Shown here piece by piece: positions 12,492 to 24,688 of a DNA stretch of 64,000 nt. The DNA is taken from NCBI GenBank assembly GCA_014925825.1, contig JACGCK010000111.1, positions 93,224 to 157,223 on the forward strand, read 5' to 3'. The notes beneath the pieces were generated by a model, which was not told the origin of the DNA, ran no database searches, and saw only the letters and a program-made list of their open reading frames with translations. The translations under genes and the position numbers were made by a program. This DNA comes from Pholiota molesta. Lineage: Eukaryota; Basidiomycota; Agaricomycetes; Agaricales; Strophariaceae. Numbering within the stretch: position 1 is the first letter of the stretch; every line of letters starts with the position of its first letter.

Positions 12492-13515
12492 CTAACGCTG
12501 GTACGGAGGAGGAGGAGTATCAGTTGTGTTGGAGGACCCATCGTTCCCTGCACCAGCTGGTTGTCCATCCGATTTTTTCTTCCCGAAGCCGAGAATCGAG
12601 GCTCCTGCTGCAACTGCTCCGATGGACGATGTAATTGCGCTGCCAGATGCCACTGCAGCGGTGGCTCCAATCGACTGACAAGTTGCAAATAGTCCGGTAG
12701 TTGCTCCTCCATAAAAAGTAGATTGAATCGCAGCAGCAAGAGTTCCTGTATATGAGAAGGGAAATTAAAATCCTGCATATTCCTGACATTCGGAACGAGC
12801 TAAAATACACGTACCACCTCCTACACCGCTCGCCGTGAATCCAACTGTGTTTAATGTAGCGACAAGAAGGGATGGCGCCAGGACCGTAGTCCCTGCAATG
12901 ACGAGTCCAGTACCAGCAGTGATTGCTGCAACTGCAGTCACAGTTGGATGGTCTTGTTGGAATTGTTGTAAGTACGCAGGCTTGTTCTCTGATTTGACAA
13001 TTTAAATCAGTTTTTTTTGAGGACTAAAGCGGAAAAGACAGACCGATTTTGACTGTAATTTTGGGGGGAAATAGTTGAGGGACATGAAGACAGAGGATTG
13101 AATTCAAAAACGTACGTAAGGCATCATAAAGCTGAGATTTGAACTCATCCCATGGCCATTCTAACACTCCCAATTGAACACGATGCTGCCTACGTTCTCT
13201 CATTGCCACGTTAACCTCCCCAGAGCTGGTAAGGAAGATTATCGCCGCGTTGGACCACTGCGAGCGTGGTATAGATCTCACTTGCAAGTCGAACTCAAAC
13301 TTGCTGACCCATTCATCCACTGTATGCGAGCGTAGCTCAGGGTAAGGGACATCCTTTCCCGTTGAATGGTCTGTTCTTATCTTGCTGACTTGTCGACGAA
13401 GTTCGTCATATGGTATCTCCTGATTGTCGGAATCAACAAGACTCGATAGGGATGAGTGATTGCGAGAAGAGTCATGGTCGGAAGAATCGGGAAAGCTACT
13501 AGTTTTGACTATCAT
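12492..13515 (-). CDS. Ifi-6-16/ISG12-like membrane protein with fungal N-terminal region
   Basis: At least three exons. The ATG at 13515 opens a polar N-terminus (MIVKTSSFPDSSDHDSS), then a helical block ending in WSNAAIIFLTSSGEVNVAMRE and WPWDEFKSQLYDALR. Exon 2 begins near ENKPAYLQQFQQDHP and runs into a hydrophobic stretch TAGTGLVIAGTTVLAPSLLV, then NTVGFTASGVGG. Exon 3 continues GTLAAAIQSTFYGGATTGLF...QSIGATAAVASGSAI. The GFTASGVxxGTLAAAIQS...GGxTTGxF pattern is the signature of the Ifi-6-16 (IFI6/IFI27, ISG12) family of small membrane proteins, which in animals sit in mitochondria or the nuclear envelope. The tail ends in DTPPPPYQR and TAG at 12492; PPPY is a WW-domain (Nedd4/Rsp5) binding motif. 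In fungi the role of this family is unknown. The N-terminal region is shared with the gene at 7912-8774. Confidence 0.78.
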
Positions 13516-13910
13516 GATGGCGGTTACTTTGAAGGTAAAGGTATGGAGTGTCTGGGATGAATCGATCTTATAAAGACGAAATAAGCGCCCATGTCACGTT
13601 CACCATCACATGTCTAGCATGCTGGGTCATGATCATACCCATTACCGCTACCAGCGTAAATCTATTTCTGAACTTGACTCATCCGACGCATAGGGATAGC
13701 TGTAGGTAAATATATTTACGAGTGTTCAAATCTGTACCAGCGTGCAGACCACTTCAGGTGGAATTCCGAATCCCGCTATCCAGGTTATGTAAATGGATTG
13801 ATGCCCACGGAAATCCGACTGGGACGACGGCCCGGAAGGATTTATTCAGTAACATTGTCTCGACCCTGCTGTCGGAACATGAGCTTGAGCACTTTTTCCC
13901 TCCCGCCATC

Positions 13911-16143
13911 ATGAAGCTCCGTATTCCCAGCCTCATCCTCCTTCTGCGCGTCGCGAGCGCTTCACCACACGGATTCAAAGCAGGCAAACACAAAACGGGA
14001 CATCCTGGCGCTGAGCCATGGTCTCCAGATTTCTGGTACCATGTTATCGTCAGTATCTTCCTAGTGCTAGCAGGAGGCATTTTTGCAGGGTGCGATTTTA
14101 GTTCTTCGTTTGCTTGGCCAAATCTGACGAAGCTCTAGTTTGACTCTAGGTCTTATGGGTCTTGATCACTTGCATTTGCGCGTCCTGGCGACATCGTCGG
14201 AGGATCAGGCGCAAAAAAAGAATGCCCAGAAAGGTGGGTCAGCAAGAAAGTACATCTGCAATGAGGGATTTCATTTATATGATTAGTGCTGAAGTTGATG
14301 GAACGCGGAAAACATTGGGTTCTTGTGGTACGCATCGTGATTCTGCTATTTCATCGCGGCGAATGACTTTTGAGAACCTAGGTCTTACTCTTGGGCAATG
14401 TGGTTCGTTCGCACACATAGTCATCGGAAGTTTCGGAACGACTCCGACTACTTGGGAAATTTTCTAGATTGTAAACGAAAGTTTACCCATCTTCCTGGAC
14501 AGTGCAGTAAGTACCCTAGCCTTCTTCGCTTTCCTTTCGTACACTCAGGGAGATATGACCAGCTTGGAGGCGGTTACATAGCCATTGCCATTTCGACCAC
14601 AGCTATAGGTATGACTAATTATCTTGAGAGATTATCTCTACTCACGACATTGCAGTGATTTTCGGGTAGGCATCCGTATACTCGCGCATTCCAACAATTC
14701 TCACCCCGTGCTTCGAATCTGTTTCCGTTCAGCGAGTAAGTCCGATTCCCATATTATTTACTCCCGACGCCCGTGCTGACACAATCGGTGCTTGCAGAAT
14801 TATTCCACAAGCTGTCAGCGTGCGATATGGCCTAGCTATTGGCGCCAAATGCGCTCCCTTCGTCCTGGTGTTGATGTACATCCTAGGTAATTGTCTCAAT
14901 TTCCCTGCAGTCAATATGTTAACGCTCTCAAATAGCTCCCATTGCATGGCCTATTGCCAAACTTCTTGACTGCGTCCTGGGAACAAATGAACAACACACG
15001 TACAAAAAAGCTGAACTGAAGTCGTTTCTTCAGTTCCACCGGACGGGCGACGAGCCACTCAGGGATGACGAAATCACGATCCTCAATGGCGTGCTGGAGC
15101 TCAACACGAAAAAGATAGCGACTATCATGACTCCGCTGAAGGTATACATGTCGATGCTGTCCCAGGAAACTCCTATGATAACTATTCTTAGGACACCGTG
15201 GTTCTAGGAGCCGACGATATCTTGGACTATGCCGCCGTGCATGCTATGTGAGCTTTTTAGCTTCTATTCATCAATGTTATTGAATAACTATATCGTATAT
15301 CACCTTCGTTTTAGTTTGCAAAGCGGTTATTCTCGATTTCCTGTGCACGAAAAGGGCAAAAAATATGCTTTTATCGGCCTTTTGCTTGTAAAAACGGTAC
15401 GTACTGAACGAATAAACTATGTATGGCATTCGTTACAGTTATATCTTACGTTGTATGACAGCTTCTCACCTACGATCCAAAGAGAGCCCTTCCAGTCTCG
15501 GCATTTCCGCTCTCAATTTTACCAGAGGCTTCACCATCCATAAATTGTTTCCAAGCATTGGATTATTTGTAAGCCGAATTGTTCAATCGTATTTCTGAAC
15601 GATGCATGGTCTGCCGCAAAGTCTTACGTTTTATGTTATAGCCAAACTGGGAGAGCGCACCTTCTTTTGATCAGTCGAACACCTGGTTTACCAGGAGGGG
15701 CACTCGGCGTCATCACTCTAGAAGGCAATAACTCTCTGCATCTCCTTACGACTCTGGACTAATTTATAACCCTCTTTCAACAGATATTATAGAGGTACGC
15801 CTCCGTTTCATATTCTATGATACTAGACATGTTTACCATTCGACGTTCTAGGAAATTCTTGCTGAAGAGATCGTCGATGAAACGGATCAATACGAAGATA
15901 ATCAAAGCAAGCGGCGCGCTCGCCGACAGACAACATCTAGAGTACTTGGAGGGTACGTATCCGTCCCGTCATATCGCATGGTGAATTTGCTCATGTCTGG
16001 TATTTCCGCCGCCTGACTTTAGCATTATTGAGCGGAGACGCCGTCGAAGCTCGTTTACTGAGACGTCTTCGCTGGTTGAGCATTGTCGATCGGGGTCCAT
16101 AGAATCTAGTTATACGGATCCTACGCGCTATGGAAGTGTTTAG
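13911..16143 (+). CDS. CNNM/Mam3-type metal-homeostasis protein, tandem copy 1
   Basis: A DUF21 plus CBS-pair membrane protein of the CNNM/CorC family. Yeast Mam3 is a vacuolar member that affects manganese and other metals. The ATG at 13911 gives a signal-anchor MKLRIPSLILLLRVASASP, then FWYHVIVSIFLVLAGGIFAG, and after an intron LTLGLMGLDHLHLRVLATSSED, the DUF21 hallmark. Later exons give GKHWVLVV, IVNESLPIFLDS, ISTTAIVIFGE, IIPQAVSVRYGLAIGAKCAPFVL and LAPIAWPIAKLLD. The CBS region starts at YKKAELKSFLQFHRTGDEPL, with ITILNGVLELNTKKIATIMTPL and LLLISRTPGLPGGALGVITLED. A long polar tail ends at TAG 16143. About a dozen introns lie at sites shared with the two copies downstream. It appears intact and has diverged from the other copies mainly in the tail. 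Confidence 0.88.
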
Positions 16144-17967
16144 CCCACGAGGATGCGTTATTCCTGGAACGTACCATTGGATATGATGCAAAACCTCTTT
16201 CTTCATTACTGGGTTAAAATCGGACAATGTATAGATTCATTTTATTTTCCTGGTATTGTATGTGTAATTTATCGCCAGCTCGGGTCGGCTTGGCTATTCT
16301 TTAGCTGAAGCTTGGCCTTTTTATTCCTTCTATCGGGTGTTTAGTAGGTTGGAATGTAAAGAACGGGTACAAAATTTTCAGGGGGATACTTGATGTTATA
16401 TAGTCCGAAATGGTGATTGTAAATATAAACAGATAATGTGAGAATGAGTAGAACAGCTAGCAAGGGCAATGATTGGAACACTGAAATCTATACACAGAGG
16501 ACCAACTTATTATCGAGTCAGCTTCAAGTTCGCCATCAGATCATGCAAGACAGCTTGTACATTGAAAACATCAGTAGCATTTTCAGTGTCGGCGAAGACC
16601 TACGGAGGTTTTTACATTGTACTATATGCCCATGCACACAAAAATCTGATACCGTGACTTGTGAATTGTAGTAGGAGATAAGCCATTGGCCTAAATATTT
16701 CCTAAAAGGGTAAGTTTTTCCTCTTTTAGAAAATAGACAATGCAATTATAAATTTGCAAAGGACATGAAACTTCAAGTACATAATCCGCATAATTCTCAA
16801 TATTTAGCGATGCATTAACTGTGTTCCACATTCACTACGAGTCTCTGACATTGCCTTCAATACTACGTCTGCTTTTTTGAGCAGAGCCGTTGCATAGCTA
16901 CTTCTGGAATAGGTCTCTCTTCCAAATTCCAACCTTCCACGCGATCCGTCGCAGTGTAGTCATAAGGCATTACAATTAAGAAGTACCCGAGTCAATGGAA
17001 ACTTTGGAATTCAAGTCGATATACAAGGTTCTTTGGTGGTCTCTTGACTATCTGCTGCTCACTCGATGGATTGAACCAAATCGACGAGGTAATGCATGCT
17101 TGGCATCAAAGAGTATGTATGACATCACTATTACGGATCTGATATACTCTCCCATGAGCTTCGAAAGTACCACCTACTGGTAGATCCGCGAAACTTCGCC
17201 CGTCCGTTATTACACGCAGTGCCAAGGCTTTCTCAATCTGCAAGCAGGAACATAACCTGAATGAGTATGGCCAAACAGATAAGATAAGGTGGCAAAAGGT
17301 GGCAAGCAGGCCTAAAGCCGACCCGGTCATCCATCAGCGGCTTGGCGTCTCTTGGCGTCTAAGTGCAATTCTTTCCTTGGCGCCCAAAGCTCCAAGTTCC
17401 CAATTGCACACAACAAGCATTTCTCTTGCTCCTCCAACTCGTCCACAGGTTCTTAGGGCTCCTCAGTCCCAAATGCTTTGTGCTGATCTATATAAGATGC
17501 ACTCAAAAATAGCAGCATTCCACGCGTTCACAGCACCCAGAGTTTGGAAGGTTTGGGTTCCTCCCGTCATTCTCTGACAAACGAAGACAACACGGCGGCC
17601 AACAAGGTAAGTGCTATAAGTATCACGCGTCCCTTGATGGATTCCAATGGAGTTCTATAATTCCGCGTCACTGATGGAACTGATATCCTACAAAAGATGA
17701 AAGGCTAAAATCACGCAAGCCAAATTCTCTCTTGCGATGATTTTGCCAGTGGATGTGGGCGACTTTGGCTGGGCAGCTTCATATCAGCCCAGATCTCCGA
17801 GGTCTGACGGTGGCCCAGCAGCTGTGAATTCCTACGATTATTCTGCGCGCTCGAAGGCATAGTTACCGCCTTAAGTATCCGCCCATCGTCAAACCTCCCA
17901 TCAGTCCGTATTGCTACTATCTTGCTCTTCCCTCGATTACATTCATCTGTTCTTCTTCAGAGCTCCC
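16144..17967. other. Intergenic between tandem CNNM copies 1 and 2
   Basis: About 1.8 kb, much longer than the 365-base gap between copies 2 and 3. Short frames at 16438-16671 and 16995-17183 (plus) and 17106-17330 (minus) show no domain. Two overlapping GATAAG motifs sit near 17279-17289. Nothing else is recognised. Confidence 0.5.
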
Positions 17968-20117
17968 ATGGCCGCAGCTAGACGAAATGGACTTGCGCTT
18001 AGCATCTTACTGGTAAGAGTAGCTTTGGGCGCGTCGCCGTATGGCATTCCAAAGCCCCCTCTACCAAATGCAAACACTGGCACGGAAAGAGGTTCCCGTG
18101 AATTCTGGTACCATCTCACTGTCAGCATCATGCTCGTTCTGGCTGGCGGTGTTTTTGCTGGGTAATGACTATCAATTCTCGAGTCTTTGCACGGCTTTTT
18201 GCTGACGCCCTGCATGTTAACAGGTTGACGTTGGGCTTGATGGGCTTGGATGAGCTCCATTTGCGGGTCCTAGCCACATCGTCAGAAGACATAACAGAGA
18301 AACGCAATGCCCAGAAAGGTACTTTTTCTTCGAGATGCTATCCAAGATAGTTAATCTGATAAATGGCAAGTCCTCAATTTACTCCGCAGAGGTCGGCACT
18401 GGGTACTTGTCGTGCTTTTATTGTCCAACGTGGTCTGTGTGGCTCGTACGAGGCTACTCTCGACTCTGCTGACGACGCAACGCTTTCTAGATTGTGAACG
18501 AAAGTTTGCCTATTTTTCTCGATAATGCTGTGAGTAACGTTCCCGTTACCCGCTATACCTTCGAGGGATTCTCATTGACAGGTACAGATTGGAGGCGGAA
18601 TAGCCGCTATTGGTATTTCTACTACGGCTATCGGTGCGAATCTTCAATTGTCTTAAAATCAACGTGCTGACTTCATATCCTAGTCATCTTTGGGTATGCC
18701 CATAGCAGAAATTTTACTTTGTACAGCCGAGATCTGATCAAATCCCGATATTCCGTTGCTTGTGAACAGAGAGTAAGATCCAATTCATTGGCAGATTTAG
18801 ACTTTTCTCACCAAGAAACAGGGTTATCCCACAAGCCGTGAGCGTACGCTACGGACTCCAGGTTGGCGCAACCTGCGCACCTTTAGTACTCGCCATGATG
18901 TTTATTCTCGGTATGTGATAATACAACAAACCTTTCGTCTATTATCGCATGATTTTTACGTCGATATTACAGCTCCCATTGCATATCCAATAGCTAAACT
19001 CCTTGATTTTGTGCTGGGAACAGATGAGCAACACCTGTACAAGAAGGCCGAGCTCAAATCGTTCTTGGAGTTCCACCGGTCTGGGGAGGAACCTTTGCGG
19101 GACGATGAGATCACTATCTTGAATGGTGTTTTAGAGCTCAATACGAAGAACGTCGAGATGATAATGACGCCTCTCAGGGTTTGCTCCTCGTGCCTTGCGT
19201 TTTGATTCTATGTTGACGTCAATTTTAGGATGCGGTAATATTAAGCGCCGATGACATTCTTGATTATAATGCCATTGCGACAATGTAAGCCCTCTTCTGT
19301 CGTTATTGAGACCCGTATTGCTAAAATCCGATAGATTGCAAAGTGGATATTCCCGTTTTCCTGTCCACGAACCTGGAAAACCTACCTCGTTCATCGGTCT
19401 TTTACTGATCAAAAAGGTAACTTTGATTCAAAATAGCAGGGATAGCTTTCATCTAACGTCCCTTCTGCGCAACAGCTTTTGACATATGATCCAAGTCAGG
19501 CGCTCCCAGTGTCAAGTTTCCCTCTGTCCATTTTGCCCGAAGCGCATCCGTCAATCAATTGCTTCCAAGCTCTACATTATTTGTGAGTTACTAAATGACA
19601 CACTCAACTCTTTGTGGAACTGACCTGTATGCATTCAAGCCAAACGGGGCGTGCACATCTACTGCTCGTCAGCCGCACTCCGGGACAAGGCGGAGGCGCG
19701 ATGGGGGTCATAACTCTAGAGGGTGTGTTACCTGTTTCCTTTCTTATAATCGGCTCCCAGTGACACCATACTGATCCATGTTGTTTTTCAGATATTATCG
19801 AGGAAATTATCTTGGGCGAGATAGTTGACGAAACAGATCAATATCGCGATAATCATACGAAGGCCAAAGCAAGGCGCTCGACTACCGCGACTATCATGCG
19901 AGGGTAAGCAAAGGATACTATATTTTAGCCATCCTGCAAATACTCATTGCATCACTACTACAGAATTGTAGAACGGAGAAGAGATTCCGTTATGGGACTC
20001 TTTAATGAGAGTTCGTTGCTTCTTGGCAATCACGGTAGCCCCACAATATCTCTTGAGTTGCAGAATGGGAACACTGGCCGTTACAGTGATGCCTTTCCGC
20101 AAAGTCAGTCTCAGTAG
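17968..20117 (+). CDS. CNNM/Mam3-type metal-homeostasis protein, tandem copy 2
   Basis: A paralogue of the genes on either side, with the same intron positions. The ATG at 17968 gives MAAARRNGLALSILLVRVALG, a cleavable or anchor hydrophobic start, then FWYHLTVSIMLVLAGGVFAG. The exon at about 18225 gives LTLGLMGLDELHLRVLATSSED. Further blocks are IVNESLPIFLDNA, VIPQAVSVRYGLQVGATCAPLVL, FVLGTDEQHLYKKAELKSFLEFHRSGEEPLRDDE, VEMIMTPL, DILDYNAIAT, FPVHEPG and LLLVSRTPGQGGGAMGVITLED, with TAG at 20117. The DUF21 and both CBS motifs are complete, which suggests a working membrane protein that senses nucleotide or Mg state and moves or regulates divalent metals. The cellular membrane (vacuole, Golgi or plasma membrane) cannot be read from the sequence. 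Confidence 0.88.
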
Positions 20118-20481
20118 AACTAGGTGACAGTTTTGATGCTAGTTAATGTGGGATGAACTTATTATTTAGTACCTAGTTGGTACATGATTTCTTTTTTGCG
20201 ATTTATATTTGGTTTACATAAATTCTTGTATGTGCATTGTAGACCAGCTTGAGCCTGGTATCAGCAGACCAATCAGTTTGTTATATCTGATAAAGTATAT
20301 GAGATATATACAATCAATTAACGTCCTTGTAATTCTCGTCAACCAAGAAGAATCGCAATAGGCGCCCATAACTCTACCAGAAGACGACGTCATTCGCTTA
20401 CATAATACCCGGTCCTACGACTCCTGACACGGTCACGATTGGTTGTCCGAACTCTCCTTCACCTCGACGTCCACAATCCAG

Positions 20482-22609
20482 ATGCCACCCAAGCTGCACA
20501 CAACGCTTTTCTTACTGAGAACGGTCCTTGCATCCCCACATCTTCGACTGAAAAATGCACCAATCGAGGTGGAACCTACCAAGCCTGGTTCTTCCGAATT
20601 CTATTCGAAAATCATCGTGAGCATGGTGCTCGTTCTGGCTGGAGGTGTATTTGCAGGGTGTGTTGCGCTTGATAGCTAGTCGTATCTGTGCTGATGAAGT
20701 TAGACTGACCCTTGGTCTGATGGGCCTGGACGAGCTGCATCTACGTGTACTGGCAACATCGTCAGAGGACCTGACAGAAAAGAAAAACGCACAGAAAGGT
20801 GCACAGTCATATGTTTCCGACGCGTTTCTAGGCTAAATCATGTACAAGTGCTCAAACTCATGCAAAAGGGACGTCATTGGGTGCTCGTCGTACGTGATTA
20901 ACTTCTCTTGTCCTGGCGTGGCCGCTGATCAGACAAGCAACGCAGGTTTTGTTATTAGGCAACGTCGTATGTCCCATCGTCAAGACTCAAAGCAATACAA
21001 ATTTGACGTGTTATAGATCATCAATGAAAGCTTGCCTATATTTTTGGATAGTGCGGTGCGTGAACCTTCCAATTTGACCTATGTGGGGTGGGCTGAATGT
21101 GATAACTAGCTCGGGGGTGGTGTCGCAGCTATCGTAATATCGACTATTGCTATTGGTATGTGATTCTTTCACATTCGCAACCATACTCGGCTTAACCCTT
21201 CTGCAGTTATCTTTGGGTAGGAATACTTCAGATAAACTGACTTCGGGAATGCTCATACGACTGGTTCCTAATTTAGAGAGTGAGCCATCACCTTACCGTT
21301 TCTCTCGCGTTTTCTCATGAAGTATCCAGAATTATCCCTCAGGCTATCAGCGTCCGCTATGGACTATCCGTTGGTGCCGCATGTGCCCCTCTTGTACTTG
21401 GCATGATGTATCTATTTGGTGAGCTCTCTCTTCTCCATATCCGACAGCACAGCACATTTTGGAATCACTAACCCCGAACCTTCTTCACTGAAGCTCCTGT
21501 TGCATGGCCCATCGCCAAACTTCTTGACTACGTTCTTGGCGCTAGCTCACATCACACTTATAAAAAAGCCGAACTCAAATCGTTCCTCCAATTTCATCGA
21601 ACGGGCGAGGAACCTCTGCGCGACGATGAGATCGCGATTCTTAACGGCGTGCTTGAGCTAAACACAAAAAATGTTGAAGAGATCATGACTCCTCTGAAGG
21701 ATACCCTCACGCTCAGCGCGGACACGATTCTGGATCATAAAACTGTGGACGAGATGTTCGTCTGTTTCTCCCCGTTCTAAAAAAAGTTTCCTGATTCGAA
21801 CCAAATCTGGTTACCTGTTTAGATTACTCAGTGGTTACTCTCGTTTCCCAGTACATGAACCAGAAAACTCCCTGTCGTTCCTTGGGTTGCTTCTCATCAA
21901 AAAGGTTGGCCAATCACAGTGTATGTATGATAATTCTGAAGCTTATTTAATGAACAAATAGCTCCTGACATACGACCCAAGCAAAGGACTGCCCGTTTCG
22001 GCTTTTACACTGAGTATCCTACCCGAGGCTCTTCCCTCCATCAACTGTTTCCAAGCTTTGGATTATTTGTGCGTCTTTCTGACTGATCTTTCCATCAGGA
22101 CTGAATTTTAGTCTGATAATGTGTGCTTCGTTTATCAGCCAGACCGGCCGGGCTCATCTTCTCCTCATCAGTCGTACGCCGGGGCTAGCAGGCGGCGCTC
22201 TCGGTGTCATCACCCTCGAAGGTGCGTGTCGAATACCCCGGAAGTTGCTGTGTAATAGACTGTCTGACTATCTCCAGATATCATCGAGGAAATCATCTCG
22301 GAAGAGATAGTCGACGAGACAGACCGATACCAAGACAACCAGAGCAAACGCCGCGCGCACAGGGCTACGACGGCCGCCGTCATGCGGGGGTGAGTCGCAT
22401 TATGATTTTGTATAATCCACTTCTTCTCATCGATATGCTTTAGGATTGTCGAGCGCGAAAGGAGAAAAGACACCAAGGACTCGGAACGCACGCCGTTGCT
22501 TGGGGCGGCGTCGCCCTACAACGGGACAGGCGCCTTGTCCACGATATCCGGCTATAGCGGAGCAGAGACAGCGATTAGCGAGTCTCCACGGGAAAACTCG
22601 TACTCATGA
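20482..22609 (+). CDS. CNNM/Mam3-type metal-homeostasis protein, tandem copy 3
   Basis: The third tandem copy. The chosen start is ATG 20482 (MPPKLHTTLFLLRTVLASP), because the open frame upstream only reaches a TTG. FYSKIIVSMVLVLAGGVFAG and LTLGLMGLDELHLRVLATSSED follow. Later exons give IINESLPIFLDSA, RIIPQAISVRYGLSVGAACAPLVLGMMYLF, YKKAELKSFLQFHRTGEEPLRDDE, VEEIMTPLKDTLTLSADTILD and LLLISRTPGLAGGALGVITLED, and a charged tail ends ENSYS with TGA at 22609. Residue agreement with copies 1 and 2 is high in DUF21 and CBS and low in the first 30 residues and the tail. No frame breaks were noticed. Its promoter is the short gap after copy 2. Confidence 0.87.
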
Positions 22610-22936
22610 TTTTACGGTGGATCATTTCAGTATTTAAGCGATGCTGCTTTGGAAACCGGGCAGAAATTTGGTATTTTTTTTTTGGTTTTATCTTCCTTCA
22701 GGCCACCGTATGGCTTGTATTTCAGCGAAGTAGTGGTTATTTAATATATATATATGAGAAGCAACCTGTCAACTTTTCCCGCTGACTGATGCTCGCGATC
22801 TATGCTGTATATTCCCGACAGACATCAATCTCAATCGTCCTCGCCGTCCACCTGGGTGCGTTTATCGTCCTCTATCTGTCGAATGACTTGATTCTGGATG
22901 TCTGCACTTCCTGTCATCCCGTGCTCTTCGTCGAGT

Positions 22937-24244
22937 TTATGGACGATTGCCTGGGCGAGAAAACGTTTTGAACATCAGTCGAGCTATCTCGGAGGACAGG
23001 AACGACGATGAATGGTTTACCTCCAGGGCGTAGAGATGCGAATCATACGAGTTGGGTGAGAGGTGCCGCACGGATTCTACCAGTCGGTAGAGGTATTCCT
23101 ATAATCGATCCCGAGGTTAACAGCGGCAGAGGACGCAGACGCAGAGATGACGCGGACGGTCAAGGCATACCTTGTTCGGTCCAGATGGGCCTACGGATTT
23201 CCAGATGGTCCTGCCGAGAGCCTCCAGAGGCTCAGAGCCGACTGCGCGTCTTAGAGTTAGAGAAATGAGTGATGCAGGGAGACGGGATTGGGAAGCTTAC
23301 TGAAGGAGGGATTATCGTTGTGGCCGACGTAGCACTGGCGTTATTCAGATCGGATGTGTTTTAGTTCGTACAACTGATAAGTGGGATTTAACATACATAT
23401 GCCTGCGTATTTAATGATCAGTACAAGAATCAGTGCGGGTGCGGTTAGTCAAGAGGTACTGACGTTATGGATGATGATAGTATGGACACCATTGTCATCG
23501 ATACCGTGGATGTCCAGAGTTTCCATGGTATATCCGTCCTGTTGAAAAAAATCCGGTGAATTTGAGATGTTCCTCCTTGACTCCGGTGAAGTATCTACCT
23601 TTTCTCTATAGTCTTTGGGTGGGCCGTCTGATTAGATGATGGGATACAAAAGAAGGGTATGGCTGACCTAGATAATCACGAACTTCGGCCTCATATGCTG
23701 GGTCGATGGTATAAGCTATGCCTGGCCATAAAGCACCTTGAGAAAACGGGTATAAAATACACCATTAAAATACACACCCCATACGGTATCATCGTTCGGG
23801 AAAGCGTCCTGCAAAAGAAAATCCAATCGAAGATCAGCCAGTTTTTCCAGTCTCCAGACGGAGGGGCGCTTGCCGATTGCGAGAATTTATCCCAGTCTTC
23901 CTTGTGTACTAGCGTCACTACTCTGCCTGGGTTCTTTCAGGTTGAGTCGGACGCGCGCTCTGGACCATGGAACGGGAAAGACGGTACCTCCTCTGTCCCG
24001 CGGTGATCATGCGACGCTTGTGCGAAGCGGCGTACGTAGCCTTTTAGGTATCCGGGGACTTCGACGAGGTGAGTTAGGGCATGGGCCATAGATTTCATCG
24101 TTACCTTGCTTGATAACGTGAGGCGGAGGCTAATGGTGCATGTCTAGTCAGTGTGGGTTTTGTTGCTGACGGGAACAGGGGATTTGCCTTGAATATCAGA
24201 GAGCCATAGCCGAATACGACGAATGGTGCTGCTTCTGATTTCAT
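22937..24244 (-). CDS. ChaC-type gamma-glutamylcyclotransferase (glutathione-specific)
   Basis: A cytosolic enzyme that cleaves glutathione to 5-oxoproline and Cys-Gly. The ATG at 24244 gives MKSEAAPFVVFGYGSLIFK, with the YGSL substrate-binding motif. After an intron comes PPPHVIKQ, then VPGYLKGYVRRFAQASHDHRGTEE, then NPGRVVTLVHKEDW. The next exons give DAFPNDDTVWG, IAYTIDPAYEAEVRDYL, where the catalytic Glu is expected, YREK joined to DGYTMETLDIHG, YVGHNDNPSF, EPLEALGRTIWKSVGPSGPNK and EYLYRLVESVRHL...HLYALE. This follows the fungal ChaC family from end to end. The TAA at 22937 assumes read-through after YALE, and a further intron at GAG/GTAAAC could change the last 25 residues. Intron 1 uses a GC-AG boundary (see findings). 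It is transcribed away from the Trm2 gene. Confidence 0.85.
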
Positions 24245-24688
24245 TGGGAGGTGGTGGTAAAGTATAGACCGACAGATAGGCGCTTAAGATTGACTTGAGA
24301 TCACAGATATCCTTCTATACAAACTCGAAGCGCCAAGATCAATTGAAGATCAATGATTCTAGTTAGCCAGTCAAAGAAATGTCGGCGCCAAGATAGGGTT
24401 GGATGTAGATCTCCAGTGTGTTTACCAGAGAGAGATTCAAAAATCCAGGGAAAGAATGTGGGTCTATGGGCGCTTGACGTGCTGTCAATGCGTCGCGTCG
24501 AAGACTGAAGGGAGCGAGCACAAGAGGAGTCATTCATCTCTCCAGCCAACCAAATTGATCAGATTATGAGGATTACGTAATCTCTATGGTCAGTAAACTT
24601 TTGCCGGGACACCGTGACGAGGTTTGCTGAACACCTACTACGACATTTTACAGCGCCAGGGTCTGCCTTTCTTCTTGATTTCTGGCAT
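24245..24688. promoter_or_regulatory. Shared divergent promoter region of ChaC and Trm2 genes
   Basis: 444 bases between two divergent starts. A minus frame at 24301-24537 has no domain and is probably leader sequence. No specific binding site was identified. Confidence 0.4.
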
